The translations under genes were made by a program, and so were the position numbers. The notes beneath the pieces were generated by a model. It was given only the letters and a program-made list of their open reading frames with translations, searched no databases and was not told where the DNA came from. Source: Breviolum minutum Mf 1.05b.01 (lineage: Eukaryota > Sar > Dinophyceae > Suessiales > Symbiodiniaceae). From it: a DNA stretch of 64,000 nt. Position 1 is the first letter of the stretch. Every line of letters begins with the position of its first letter. The DNA lies in the NCBI GenBank assembly GCA_000507305.1, contig DF241494.1:1-64000 (forward strand). The letters are read 5' to 3'. Positions 54,428 to 63,400 of the stretch are shown here, in pieces.

Positions 54428-54466
54428 GGTTTGAGGGTTTTAGGTTTTAGGGTTTTAGGGTTTGGG
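54428..54466. repeat. Short telomere-like TTTAGGG patch
   Basis: GGGTTTTAGGTTTTAGGG then TTTTAGGGTTTGGG: imperfect TTT(T)AGGG units, the plant-type repeat also known at dinoflagellate telomeres. Probably interstitial; it is flanked by ordinary repeat DNA. Confidence 0.5.
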
Positions 54467-55126
54467 TGGTGAGGGAAGGTGTTTTTTTGTCCATTTGGGT
54501 GATGTATGATGATTTGTTTGTCCGGCATGAATGAGATACAGAATGCTAAAATTTGCAGGCGTTCTGACCATAATGAACAGATTGCAGTTTTGATGTGTTT
54601 TTTGTTAAACCTTGTGAGGATCTCACAATTTTTTGGGGATTACCTAAGTGCCTCCTTTATAGTACCCCTAAGATTGAGCAATGACCCAATGACCCTAGTG
54701 ATGTTGACTGTTCAGCTACCAAAACGCGCTGAGGAGCTATGCTATTGGGCCGAAGTCTTAGATTCGGCTTGGATGACAAGCTTTGGATATAGAAATCTAG
54801 GTGGTGGTTTGTTGACTTTTCAATGTGTATCTGCAATTATATAATTATATATGTATAGATGCTAGTTAAACTGTAGACTAGGTGTTGTTGATTTCCAAGG
54901 TTCAATCAACATTTAAGGGGCAAGTTGTTTGGATTTGTATACATATCCTGTTAGGGTGCTGCTTTGCAGCATTTCACCATTTCACATCCCAACAACCCCT
55001 TCGCTTCAGGAAATGGCAAGCCGGTGGTGTGTTTGGGAGCCTAGACCGTCGATGGAAAAACTTGATTCGTGGCATCTTGATATGATATCCAGAGGAGTAG
55101 TGATCAAAACCACGGTTGTTTAGTGT
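54467..55126. other. Unassigned stretch
   Basis: A 112-codon + frame (54506-54844) has mixed composition and no recognised domain. Confidence 0.3.
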
Positions 55127-55231
55127 TACACCCCTGAAATTTAACATGGAACCTGAAAAGAAGTCCCTGGAAAAGGAGATTCCTTTTGGAAACCATCATT
55201 TTCAGGTTCCATGTTAAATTTTGGGGGAGTA
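55127..55231. mobile_element. Family E variant, copy E10
   Basis: TA|CACCCCTGAAATTTAACATGG then AACCTGAAAA, and TTTTCAGGTTCCATG then TTAAATTTTGGGGGAG|TA. Arms of about 30 bp, well preserved. Confidence 0.9.
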
Positions 55232-55869
55232 TATAACGGAATATACTGCCCAGTTCTATTGCAGATTATAAGAGAAGCCATTGTCAGGTTCCTTTTCAAC
55301 CGACCATTATAATCATAATGAAATGTCACAAGGGTTTTGATTACTGCTCAGATACTTAATGTCGAAGACTCTTAAGAATCATGTTGTTGATGCAATGTCG
55401 TTTTTTTGCCATGAAAGGTTGCATGTGAAATCGGGGTTCGATCCTACATTTTTTTGACATGTGCTTGACGGGGGTGTTGGAGGTTTAATCATTCTATCTC
55501 AAAGTGTCAAAAAGAAACCTCCAATTCCATGTCTTGAAATGAATTTGTTAAAAGTTGCTTCCACTCATTAAACGGTGGAAAGGTTATGACACTAATACGT
55601 TTCTTCACCTAAATAAGCATTGCATCCATCGTGGATGCCTCTATTCCTATATGAGCAGTCAAAGGAAACCTCCGTTTTTTTCGGGGGCTAAAATACGGAC
55701 CCTATATATTTTTCTACCTCAGTTGTATGTTGTACAACGGGAATATAACAATCAACTAATTAGTTGGAACTACCTTGAAATCCAGTAATCCAGTCACTAA
55801 TTACGGGTATTTTTTCCATTTTTTTAGTTTGGGGAAATCCCAAACACTAAAAACCTTCAGTTGTGACTG
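55232..55869. other. Unassigned stretch
   Basis: Nothing recognised. GGGGTTCGATCC at 55433 is tRNA B-box-like but has no A box. Confidence 0.35.
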
Positions 55870-56020
55870 GCATCCTGGGGCCCCGGGGGAAAAAACCGAA
55901 ACGATACGGCTCCCTACGCAGCCAACGAAGCCGCCGCAACTCAGGTCCTGGAGGATGACACCTGGTGGCAGAGGTTTTTCCAGGCAGCGAACGTGGTCCA
56001 GTGCGAGAAGTTGCCAATTG
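55870..56020 (+). CDS. Candidate internal exon of the gene upstream of the OTU gene
   Basis: A GC-rich + frame, open 55870-56070, with protein-like composition (NEAAATQVLEDDTWWQRFFQ, then AANVVQCEKLPIG). An acceptor-like CCTACGCAG lies at 55921 and a consensus donor ATTG|GTAGGG at 56020/56021. Joined to the AG at the end of A13 (56547), the phase stays open for 25 more codons to a TGA. The intron would then be 527 bp and hold A12, E11 and A13. No family recognised; another + frame is also open. Confidence 0.35.
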
Positions 56021-56082
56021 GTAGGGAAAAAGAGACATCTCAGCGTTGTTTCACACACCCCATGTTTTTATGATGGTGTTTA

Positions 56083-56188
56083 TGTTTTTTTGGTGTTTTC
56101 GGGATATTTGTTAATTTTCACCCCGAAAATTGGAAAAGAGTCCCAATTTTGACTAATATTTTTCAAATGGGTTGAAACCACCAACCAG
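56083..56188 (+). mobile_element. Family A introner-like TIR element, copy A12
   Basis: TTTG|GTGTTTTCGGGATATT ... TTTTGACTAATATTTTTC then GGGTTGAAACCACCAACCAG. It shares 26 bp of 5' flank with A11. Confidence 0.8.
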
Positions 56189-56264
56189 ATGTAAATTGGC
56201 ACCAACAAAAAACTACGACTTTTTGGAGCATTTGGAGCAGTTTGCCCAAAAGTTTCTGGTAAAA

Positions 56265-56375
56265 TGCACCCCCGAAGTTTAAAAGTTCGCCCCTGAAAAG
56301 GGACCATTCTAAGAGGAATGGCTTTTCTTCCAACTATCATTTTTCAGGGGCGAACTCTTAAATTTCGGGGGTGCA
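56265..56375. mobile_element. Family E variant, copy E11
   Basis: TGCACCCCCGAAGTTTAAAA then GTTCGCCCCTGAAAAGGG, and TTTTTCAGGGGCGAACTC then TTAAATTTCGGGGGTGCA. Arms of about 35 bp with few mismatches. Confidence 0.9.
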
Positions 56376-56443
56376 TTTGTTTCATTTTGATAGAGGGGAT
56401 GTAATCATGAAGCACTACCCTACTTTGTAGTCATTATGACCTA

Positions 56444-56550
56444 TAGGTAGTGGTTTCAAATATGTGTCTATTTTCACCTCTATTTTGGGAAGATTCCCCA
56501 TTTTGATGAGCATATTTTTCAAATGGGTGCTTCAACCACCACCACAGTTA
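56444..56550 (+). mobile_element. Family A introner-like TIR element, copy A13
   Basis: TATAG|GTAGTGGTTTCAAATA ... CTTCAACCACCACCACAG. The 3' end has changed from CTAG to ACAG but keeps AG, directly before the open frame at 56548. Confidence 0.85.
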
Positions 56551-56643
56551 GAGAATATTTCAGCTCTGCGGAAAGAGAAAAGAGAATGGAAACAGAACAG
56601 TTTCTTCAAAGCCATGTCCAAAGTTGATTACACCAAATACTAA
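56548..56643 (+). CDS. Candidate terminal exon directly after family A copy A13
   Basis: Starts at the first base after the A13 end (CACAG). In one phase it reads 31 codons of Lys/Glu-rich, protein-like sequence (ISALRKEKREWKQNSFFKAM onward) to TAA at 56641. In the phase predicted from the donor at 56020 it reads 25 codons to TGA at 56625. Either way it would be the last exon of a gene that ends less than 80 bp before the OTU start, as in dense + strand gene arrangement. Confidence 0.35.
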   Translation, partial: LENISALRKEKREWKQNSFFKAMSKVDYTKY

Positions 56644-56646
56644 GGC

Positions 56647-56667
56647 CTTTTTTTTTCTCTCCCTAAG
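56647..56667 (+). promoter_or_regulatory. Putative spliced-leader trans-splice acceptor for the OTU gene
   Basis: A long pyrimidine tract (TTTTTTTTTTCTCTCCC) ends in TAAG at 56667, 53 bp before the OTU start codon. There is no in-frame upstream ATG and the frame is closed by TGA just before the start. This fits a 5' UTR receiving the leader here; a cis acceptor is the alternative. Confidence 0.4.
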
Positions 56668-56720
56668 GATCAGGTGGGCGAACAAGAAGAAGACCACCGA
56701 AGTGAATTGGCGTCACGCTC

Positions 56721-57128
56721 ATGGACAAACTTGAATCTGAGACCCACAATGCTCTCCTGCATCATGTCAGTCGAAGCTTCTCACAAGCCTCTCAGGAAAG
56801 CGCAGACAACATGGAAATGGAATTGAATCCAGTGCCTGCAGACGGCAATTGCTTCTTCCATTCTGTGTTGGGCGCTTTGAACTATCACCGCTACAAGGCA
56901 ACCCAGAGAAAGGACACTGGGTATGCTATAGAGCGGCATCACGTCCAAGCAGAAGAAGTGCTTGCGAGCAAACTTCGCTCGTCCATTTTGGATGGTGATT
57001 GCCAAGATGCCGAATGGCAAAAGGTGGCTGAGATGTTAAATGACCCATGGGGTGATGCTGCATGGGGTGATGCTGGGCCACCAAAGAGGCGAAGGGCCAG
57101 CAAAGCAACAGTGAAAGAACCTGTATGA
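56721..57128 (+). CDS. OTU-domain cysteine protease, N-terminal part
   Basis: Residues 38-50 (VPADGNCFFHSVL) are the OTU deubiquitinase catalytic loop: Asp41, Gly42, Asn43, Cys44, followed by the usual hydrophobic Phe-His helix start. Known for the family: a Cys-His(-Asp/Asn) protease of about 130 residues that cleaves ubiquitin chains. Here the frame stops at residue 135 and the C-terminal catalytic His motif is absent, so the domain is incomplete. Either later exons follow (CCT|GTATGA at 57122/57123 could be a donor) or the copy is truncated. The ATG at 56721 is the first after an in-frame TGA. A 15-bp tandem duplication (57046-57075) gives a WGDAAWGDA repeat, followed by a basic PKRRR stretch. 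It lies between family A copies A13 and A14. Confidence 0.7.
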   Translation: MDKLESETHNALLHHVSRSFSQASQESADNMEMELNPVPADGNCFFHSVLGALNYHRYKATQRKDTGYAIERHHVQAEEVLASKLRSSILDGDCQDAEWQKVAEMLNDPWGDAAWGDAGPPKRRRASKATVKEPV

Positions 57129-57284
57129 CGGCAGGGGTATGCAGGGGTGTTTAGGTCCTCAAAATAGCCAACTTTGAGATGTCAGGATACCCCTTGGGGC
57201 TGAAAGAATGAGTTCGCAACTTTGAACAAGTGTAGTACCCTAAACTTCAAATAGTGAATGGCCTTTTGTGCTGAGTTACTCATA

Positions 57285-57399
57285 TACTTGGTGGTGGTTT
57301 CAAAGTTTTTTATTTTCACCTCTATTTAGATCTATCTAGGGAAGATTTCCAATTTGACTATATAATATTTTTCAAATGGGTTGAAAGCACCAACTAGTA
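57285..57399 (+). mobile_element. Family A introner-like TIR element, copy A14
   Basis: TA|CTTGGTGGTGGTTTCAAAG ... GGGTTGAAAGCACCAACTAG|TA: the clearest copy with both TA flanks. TTTGACTATATAATATTTTTC inside. Contains an extra TAGATCTATC duplication. Confidence 0.9.
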
Positions 57400-58296
57400 T
57401 AATATAGGCATAGTTGTTGTTTTTCTTCGGTGTCTTGTCAGTGTCTCCAGTCATGCTCCACATTTGACTCTGAAGCCAATGGCATCTACAAATATCTAAA
57501 TGTGTAAACCCTGTTTCCGAGGGGCTGATTTTCAGGTTCCATACTAAACTTCAAGGGGGCTATCCATGGACGTAACTAAACATTATATGTTGGGGGCTCC
57601 AAATTAAATGGCTTCAGCTAGCAATTCTCACCAGGTTCTTTGGGAGCTATGACGATTCCTCGGACTACGTGAAGCATTGACCCTCGGCTCAAGGACTGCG
57701 TAAGCATATATGTTCTGAAGTTTAATAAGTTGTAGTGATTCAGAAGTCGTTTTTCAAGCATCTCACCCACATACCTCTGGAAGATACCCAAACGGCCCGA
57801 ATCACCAACAGTTTCTGTTTCGGAATTTCTTTTTTTCTGGTTTGGCATCTTCCCAGGGTATGGCAAAATTATTGAGGGTGGGGCAAAATTATTGTGTTTT
57901 TGAATAGAGAGGCCAGCGCTGTGAGCGCCCTAAAAAACGAAAAACATAGCTGAAAAACATGTCTTTTGTGATAGGTCATATGAATATCTGAATATTTGTG
58001 AATATTTGTGAAACACAACCATGGGAGTGGAGGACATTTCCAAATCCTAAGATATACATTCTGAAAAACTCTTTCCCCCTTGGAGGGTGAGGAATAGCTG
58101 CAGCCTTGGAGTGGATTCCGTGTGGCCTTGTGCAGGTGACATGAATGGTCACTACGACTTGCATTACGAGGACTGATCCACTGACGAATCGCAACATGTG
58201 TTTTTTTTGTGCGGAGATTTGCCTCTTCAGGCTCAGGTACGTTGCAACTGAAGTTTCAGTCGCAAATTTTGCAAAAGAAGCTGTTTTTGGATGAGG
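57400..58296. other. Unassigned stretch
   Basis: Two copies of GGGCAAAATTATT (57857-57890) and a family E arm fragment (TTTTCAGGTTCCATAC, 57529-57545). No further OTU-like sequence was recognised downstream. Confidence 0.35.
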
Positions 58297-58441
58297 TACA
58301 CCCTGCCCAAAAATTCACATGGAATGGAACCAACAAAAAATCATCCCCCTTGGTTTGAAAAGGAAAAAAAGACAGTAGTCTTCCAAACCTCCATGACTTT
58401 GGGGTTCAACATGTGAATTTTACAGGGTGCATTTCCAATAT
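58297..58441. mobile_element. Family E variant, copy E16
   Basis: TA|CACCCTGCCCAAAAATTCAC then ATGG, and TTCAACATGTGAATTTTACAGG then GTG. TAGTCTTCCAAACC core as in family E. Confidence 0.75.
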
Positions 58442-58772
58442 ATCAGGAGACTGAGCAGTTTGAAGCCAATGGATCTTGGAGATTCCATAGGCATTTGGCG
58501 GGTGGGTGTGACAAGATCTGAGAAAGGTGGCTTGTGCCTTTAAGAGGGGGGATAACATTCAACCTGACTGAAAGGGTTGTAGATGTGCATGAATATATAT
58601 CTTACCTTTGGTGTTGGTTTCAAAGTTTTTGTGTTAGATATAACATATGTAACCCTTCTTTCAAACATACTTCCTGTAAGTATGTTTCAACTTACCCACT
58701 CAAAATCTGGGCTTCCAAAAAAAAAATCAAAGTCCCTCAACCAAAAACACCCGAAATCCCCATCATAGACCG
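58442..58772. other. Unassigned stretch
   Basis: GTGTTGGTTTCAAAGTTTTTG (58611-58631) resembles a family A 5' arm. Otherwise nothing recognised. Confidence 0.35.
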
Positions 58773-58910
58773 ATGGATCTGGTCAAATTAGTTCGCGACC
58801 TCACAGGGGTGCCCCCCGAAAGGTAGAAAGTTCAAAGGGAAATGTTGGAACCCCTAATTTCAGGGAAATCAAGGTTGATGATATATTATGATTTGGCCAG
58901 TTATAATGAT
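58773..58910. repeat. Dispersed repeat, TCGCGACCTCAC type, copy 2
   Basis: Aligns over about 130 bp with 32656-32790 (CTGGTCAAATT, TTCGCGACCTCAC, AATTTCAGGGAAATC, GATTTGGCCAG). Confidence 0.75.
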
Positions 58911-58919
58911 ATTTCCTAC

Positions 58920-58985
58920 CTGTAACAGTATTTCATTATTATGTGTATGGGTAATTTGAAGCTGGGGATGATGACGATGATGATT
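58920..58985. repeat. Dispersed repeat with internal (GAT)n, copy 2
   Basis: Same unit as 18985-19095, with a shorter GAT tract. Confidence 0.7.
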
Positions 58986-59627
58986 GGTTCAGGCCGTATC
59001 ATTACTATCCTTCGGGTCCAGAGGTGGCAGGGGGTCTCATCCGTGCGCGCTGCTGACCTGGGTTTTTGGGTTCACGTGGCTGGACATGTTGTACCTATGT
59101 GGTGTAATTATTCATTGTTGAATGAGCCTTCAGTATATGTAAACATGAATTTTGGTGAAATGGTGGCAGAGGCTTTTGCTATATTTCGTTTTTGGAAGGT
59201 TTAAACATCACCCTAAATTGGGCTTAAAGTGATGGCAACCAACCTGTTAGTATAGTGATGTTTCAGAGGCCCTTCTTTTGGTTCTTCGATTTGGGTGGAT
59301 AAAACCGTGATGAACTTGAGCTTATTGCTGTCAGAATATTTTTCTCAACAAGCGGTGGTTTGGAAAACGGAAGTGTTCAGTCTGCCTAATTTGGTGGCAT
59401 CATACTTTGTAAGATGAGCAACTGCATCAAACAATTTTCATCAACTGGAGCCCATCGAACCTGAAACATCCTCAAAAACATAAACACTCAAAACTATCAT
59501 GTTACTTAGGACAAAATCGACACACACATAGGTCCATTCCCCAGAAAAGGATAGCCAAAAAAGCGCCTCTTCCGGTTCACATGATGTGAGTGACACCCTG
59601 CATCCGTTGCACAGCGATGGAGCTTAG
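58986..59627. other. Unassigned stretch
   Basis: No repeat family recognised. Confidence 0.35.
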
Positions 59628-59870
59628 GTCGGGAAACATGCCAATAGCATCTTCCAAGAAAAGGCCACACAGCACCTCGACGCACGAAAAGAAAACACGA
59701 GTGTGTCGGATGGTGAGTTTTGGTCGGATGTGAGGGTAGGCAAGGTAGACCGTTTTATAGAAAGTGCAGGTATAGTCAATGAGGCATCGTCATTCAAAAT
59801 ACTTCATGCTTTTGGCAACTTCCTGCCACCTTCCAGCTTTGAAGTGGACCTATCTCTTGCATGTTTCTAG
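59628..59870 (+). CDS. Possible exon (unknown protein)
   Basis: After an acceptor-like GGAGCTTAG, a + frame without internal Met runs 80 codons to TAG. The composition is balanced and hydrophilic (for example KENTSVSDGEFWSDVRVGKV, then DRFIESAGIVNEASS), more protein-like than neighbouring frames. No domain recognised; an open run of this length is not rare by chance. Confidence 0.3.
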   Translation, partial: VGKHANSIFQEKATQHLDARKENTSVSDGEFWSDVRVGKVDRFIESAGIVNEASSFKILHAFGNFLPPSSFEVDLSLACF

Positions 59871-60118
59871 ATGGAAAGATCATGTGTACCATTCAACCCC
59901 GTTTAGCTGGGTGCTAAAAAGTGACAGCCAAGGCAGCTTTGACAAGAGATTTGGAGCTACCAGCTTCCGATTTCTGCATATTTTTTACTTCTTCCATAGT
60001 GAAGCCCTGGTGTTTTCTAAAAGAGGCTTCAGATATTATCTGAGAACTGAATGTTACAACGCATGGAACTGAGGTGAAGTATTAGGTTGTTGTGTTTTTG
60101 TTGGGTGGGAGAAAGGGG

Positions 60119-60227
60119 TGTCCCTCCCTGAAACTAACATATCCCTTGAAAATGGATGGTTAGAAGACAAAAATTCAATTTGAAATGGTCCCTTTTTGGC
60201 GGACATGTTAATTTTCCGGGGGGGGTA
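60119..60227. mobile_element. Family E TIR element, copy E12
   Basis: TGTCCCTCCCTGAAACTAACATA ... GGACATGTTAATTTTCCGG then a G-run and TA. The right tip has become a G-run. Confidence 0.8.
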
Positions 60228-61238
60228 TTCCGAGTCGTTACAAAAATGAGGGAAAGGGATCCATCAAGGAATCAAGGATCACACTCTGAGGTTCATTCGG
60301 GAGCACCAGATGAAATATGTTCACGATGGAACACCCATGTCGGGGATCCCAACATATCTGTTTAAGTTGGTACGGTTTCTGCATTTGTTGAACGTCATGA
60401 GTGAAAAACATAGTTACTAGTAAAAGGGGTGAAAGTGTGTGTTTGTTTGTTTATTTGTATTTGTTTACGCGTGGTATATTCAGTCATTCAGTATTCAATG
60501 TATTCATATCAATTCCTTGTCCAAGTCTAGCAGGTCAAATTGCAATCTCTTCATTTTGAGTCGCGTGCCTTAATAAACTTCACTTTTTGCAGGATTATAT
60601 ACATCGTGGGATACAACCAAGTTTTACCGTGTGTACAGGGTATATGCTTCCAATATGTTTCCATGTCACCCTTATACCAATATTAATGTGTCCCCATGTT
60701 CAAGAAAGCGGGAAAAATGCATGGTCCAACTTGTCCAACACACTGTGTGAAAAATGCTTTTTTTTTGGTGGCAACACAATAGGTGCCGCTTGGATTGAAG
60801 ACACAAGAAGTTGTTACTGCATAATGTAGTACATAATGTATACTAGTATGTTCTACTGAAATGTTGTTAATGATAGTAGCTAAACGCAAGTCTGTCCCTA
60901 TGAATATGATTTGATATTTGTGGTAGAAGGAGAGAAGTTCATGATATGTTCTGCATACAAGTCAACTAGGTGAAGTGGATTTTCTTCATATACATGAACT
61001 GGACCACATTTCCAACCCAAACATACCAAAGTCTTCTCGGGATTACCTGTGATGTGTAAGTCCTCAAGTGGTCAGGCAAGTTACAACTGGAAGAACTGAG
61101 TAATAAAACTTATTTATTGAAATCTTTCAACTGTTTCTATGATGATCTCGGTTTCCATCATTGTTTCAACCTTTTCGGAAGCAACCTTCAAAAAACAACT
61201 GTCTTCCACTGTTGTAGCCCCTTTTAGATGGCAGGTTT
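60228..61238. other. Unassigned non-coding stretch
   Basis: Nothing recognised over 1 kb. Confidence 0.4.
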
Positions 61239-61592
61239 TTGTACTATGCCCCTATGAGTTTCCAGGAGCCTTTGCAGGTGTGGAAGATTGATGGGAATGA
61301 TGTGGATGATGGGAATGTAGGTGACAGCGACAATTCCACTGAAACCTTCAAGATGACAAGGGTCTTGTGGATACAGCCCTTTTCTAAGCCAGTGAGATCA
61401 TGGTTGGAGTGGAGTGACAGGAATCATCCAAGAGGAATGTTGTTTCAACAAATTCATTTCAAAGTGATGATGGGAAGACTATATCAGCATGATTTGGATC
61501 TACCTTTTAAAATCATGCCTATACAATGGAAACAAGCTTTTGCTTCATTTCATTTAGGGAACTTAAATGGATTCTTAGACTTCCAATTTTGA
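61239..61592 (+). CDS. Possible coding stretch, 117 codons (unknown protein)
   Basis: Open + frame with an ATG at 61239 and a second at 61254. It has an acidic segment (VWKIDGNDVDDGNVGDSDNS) followed by a Trp/Phe-rich, basic-hydrophobic half to TGA. Composition is plausible for a protein but the region is not GC-enriched. No family recognised and no splice-like border needed. Confidence 0.3.
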   Translation: MYYAPMSFQEPLQVWKIDGNDVDDGNVGDSDNSTETFKMTRVLWIQPFSKPVRSWLEWSDRNHPRGMLFQQIHFKVMMGRLYQHDLDLPFKIMPIQWKQAFASFHLGNLNGFLDFQF

Positions 61593-62195
61593 GACATTAA
61601 CATAACTTCTTCGGGCCGAGATTTTGTTGTGTCACTTTTGGCTGGACGTAGCGCAGTTGTTGGTTGTGGGAACCAGGGTTCCAGCCAAATGGACAAGTGT
61701 TCCTTCCATTAACTTCATAGTCACATGATGTCACATCAGGTCACAAAAAGGGATGAGAACTCAAGAAAGCTGACATGTATTTATACAGACATACATAAAT
61801 GAATTCGAATGGTCCTTTGGTTCTGTTATTCTGATGGTGAAGTCTTGCTTTGGGTGGTTTTTTTCTGAATTTTGGAGGCTACATCCAAGTAATTGACCCC
61901 CTCTCATAAAGCAGCTGGATCCATTCAGATTCCAAACCTGCCAAAACCGGGGTGTCTTAGTTCTGTCGGCAAGTGGAACATTCGATTGATGTATTGATGA
62001 TTATTGATGTATATATGGAGTTATTTTGGTTTTATGTATTAATTATATGTATTATAACATCCTATTAACATAATATCAATATCATTGCATGTTTAGTATT
62101 ATAATTATACTTCAATACATGTCATATTTTTATGTCCCATGCTATGATACTGGTATGATGTTTTATATCCTATCATATCATATTTACTATAACAG
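61593..62195. other. Unassigned, AT-rich
   Basis: AT-rich from 61980. Nothing recognised. Confidence 0.4.
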
Positions 62196-62332
62196 TAGAT
62201 GGAATTTGAAGATCTCCACATGTCAAAAGGCCTGTTTTTTTTGTGGGAAAGATGCCCTGCACTACGAGGCTCCCACATGGACAGCTGAGAATTGCACCTT
62301 CGAAGAAGGCCGTCCCGAAAAAGATGAGAAGA
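62196..62332 (+). CDS. Candidate exon upstream of family A copy A15
   Basis: After TTACTATAACAG a + frame reads about 46 codons of protein-like sequence with a Cys cluster (STCQKACFFCGKDALHYEAP, then TFEEGRPEKDEK). A donor-like AAGA|GTACAA lies at 62332/62333, 23 bp before A15. Splicing from there to the A15 end (CTAG) would stay in phase with the open frame at 62458. Confidence 0.35.
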
Positions 62333-62354
62333 GTACAAAAAGCTTTGTAAAAAA

Positions 62355-62457
62355 TACTAGATGGCGGTTTCACATATTTTTTTGATGTTCACCCCTGGGG
62401 AAATGATCCAATTTGACGAGCATAATTTTCAAATGGGTTGGTTCAAAAACCAACTAG
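62355..62457 (+). mobile_element. Family A introner-like TIR element, copy A15
   Basis: TA|CTAGATGGCGGTTTCACAT ... GGTTCAAAAACCAACTAG. The only copy whose 5' GT is mutated (ATGGCGG); TTTGACGAGC inside. Confidence 0.85.
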
Positions 62458-62591
62458 AATACATAGAAACGGGATTTGAGAGGTGGGAGCCGAAAAGGGT
62501 GGTGGGTGGTGTGCATGTTGACGCGTCCAAGGGGCTTTTCCAATGCAAGGATATGTTGATTTTTTGGTGGTGCATTTCCTTGCAATGTTGA
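62458..62591 (+). CDS. Candidate exon directly after family A copy A15
   Basis: Two bases after the A15 AG the + frame reads 43 codons to TGA, starting with a protein-like stretch (YIETGFERWEPKRVVGGVHV, then DASKGLFQCKDM). In phase with 62196-62332 if the donor GTACAA is used. No domain recognised. Confidence 0.35.
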
Positions 62592-62985
62592 GACGTGCAC
62601 AAGAACTTGATACCCAAGACCATATGAATTCGAAAGGGAATATTTGATTTACCGTGTACAGTACGTGGTTTCGAAGATTTTTTATTTTCACTGCCTTGTG
62701 TTCCACGATTTACATTTAAGAACATAGCACTTTTTTCGGAATGGGTGAAATACAACTGAATGGTTTGTACGGTGTTTCGTTACAGATGGGTTTGTATGTG
62801 TTTACATTCGTTTGGGAAAAACATCAACCCGAGATTTTGTTGGTTAAACACGAGGCCCTGTATATTATATGGAATTTGTTTGGCAAGCAAAAGCAGTATA
62901 TAGTTCCAACAGTCATCAGAATTTCAGGATACATAAACAAGAATGACAAGATTTTTTCAAATGCCTTACGGTACAGCAACTAATT
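62592..62985. other. Unassigned stretch with a family A 5' fragment
   Basis: GTACGTGGTTTCGAAGATTTTT then TATTTTCACTGCC (62658-62692) is a family A left half in + orientation. Otherwise nothing recognised. Confidence 0.4.
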
Positions 62986-63105
62986 TACATCCTGAAGAAT
63001 TAACAGCTTGAACCCAAAGTCACGGAGGTTTGGTTAGTTTAAATTATTTTCCTTTTTTCAAGTTAGGGTGAATTACTAGGTGTCATGTTAGTTTTCAGGG
63101 GTGTA
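62986..63105. mobile_element. Family E variant, copy E17
   Basis: TA|CATCCTGAAGAATTAACAGC ... GTGTCATGTTAGTTTTCAGG then GGTG|TA. Confidence 0.7.
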
Positions 63106-63326
63106 GATTCTTGTCACCTTCATTTGGTTGGTTTTAAAGGATCCCCTTCATCTGGGTACTTAGTACTTATTAATTTTCAAAACAAGTGAACTTAAAAACC
63201 AACGGGCCGTGAGGTTCACTCATTATCTTTAAATTCCCTTCATCTATTTTCCTTCTTCTTGGTAACTTATAAAAATTAACTTTCCAACTATATAGGCACT
63301 CATTTTCTTCCCAAATTCTGAATTCT

Positions 63327-63400
63327 GGGCCCTACATTTACCATAAAGATCAACCATGCATGTAGGTAAATATACAATCGTCCCATGCATCCTATTGGGA
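63327..63400. mobile_element. Family B fragment, copy B15
   Basis: GGGCCCTACATTTACCATAA ... ATGTAGGTAAATATACAATC then GTCCCATGCATCCTATTGGG. Confidence 0.7.

Noticed and set aside
55433-55445. tRNA B-box-like GGGGTTCGATCC
   Set aside because: No A box or acceptor-stem pairing at the right distance.
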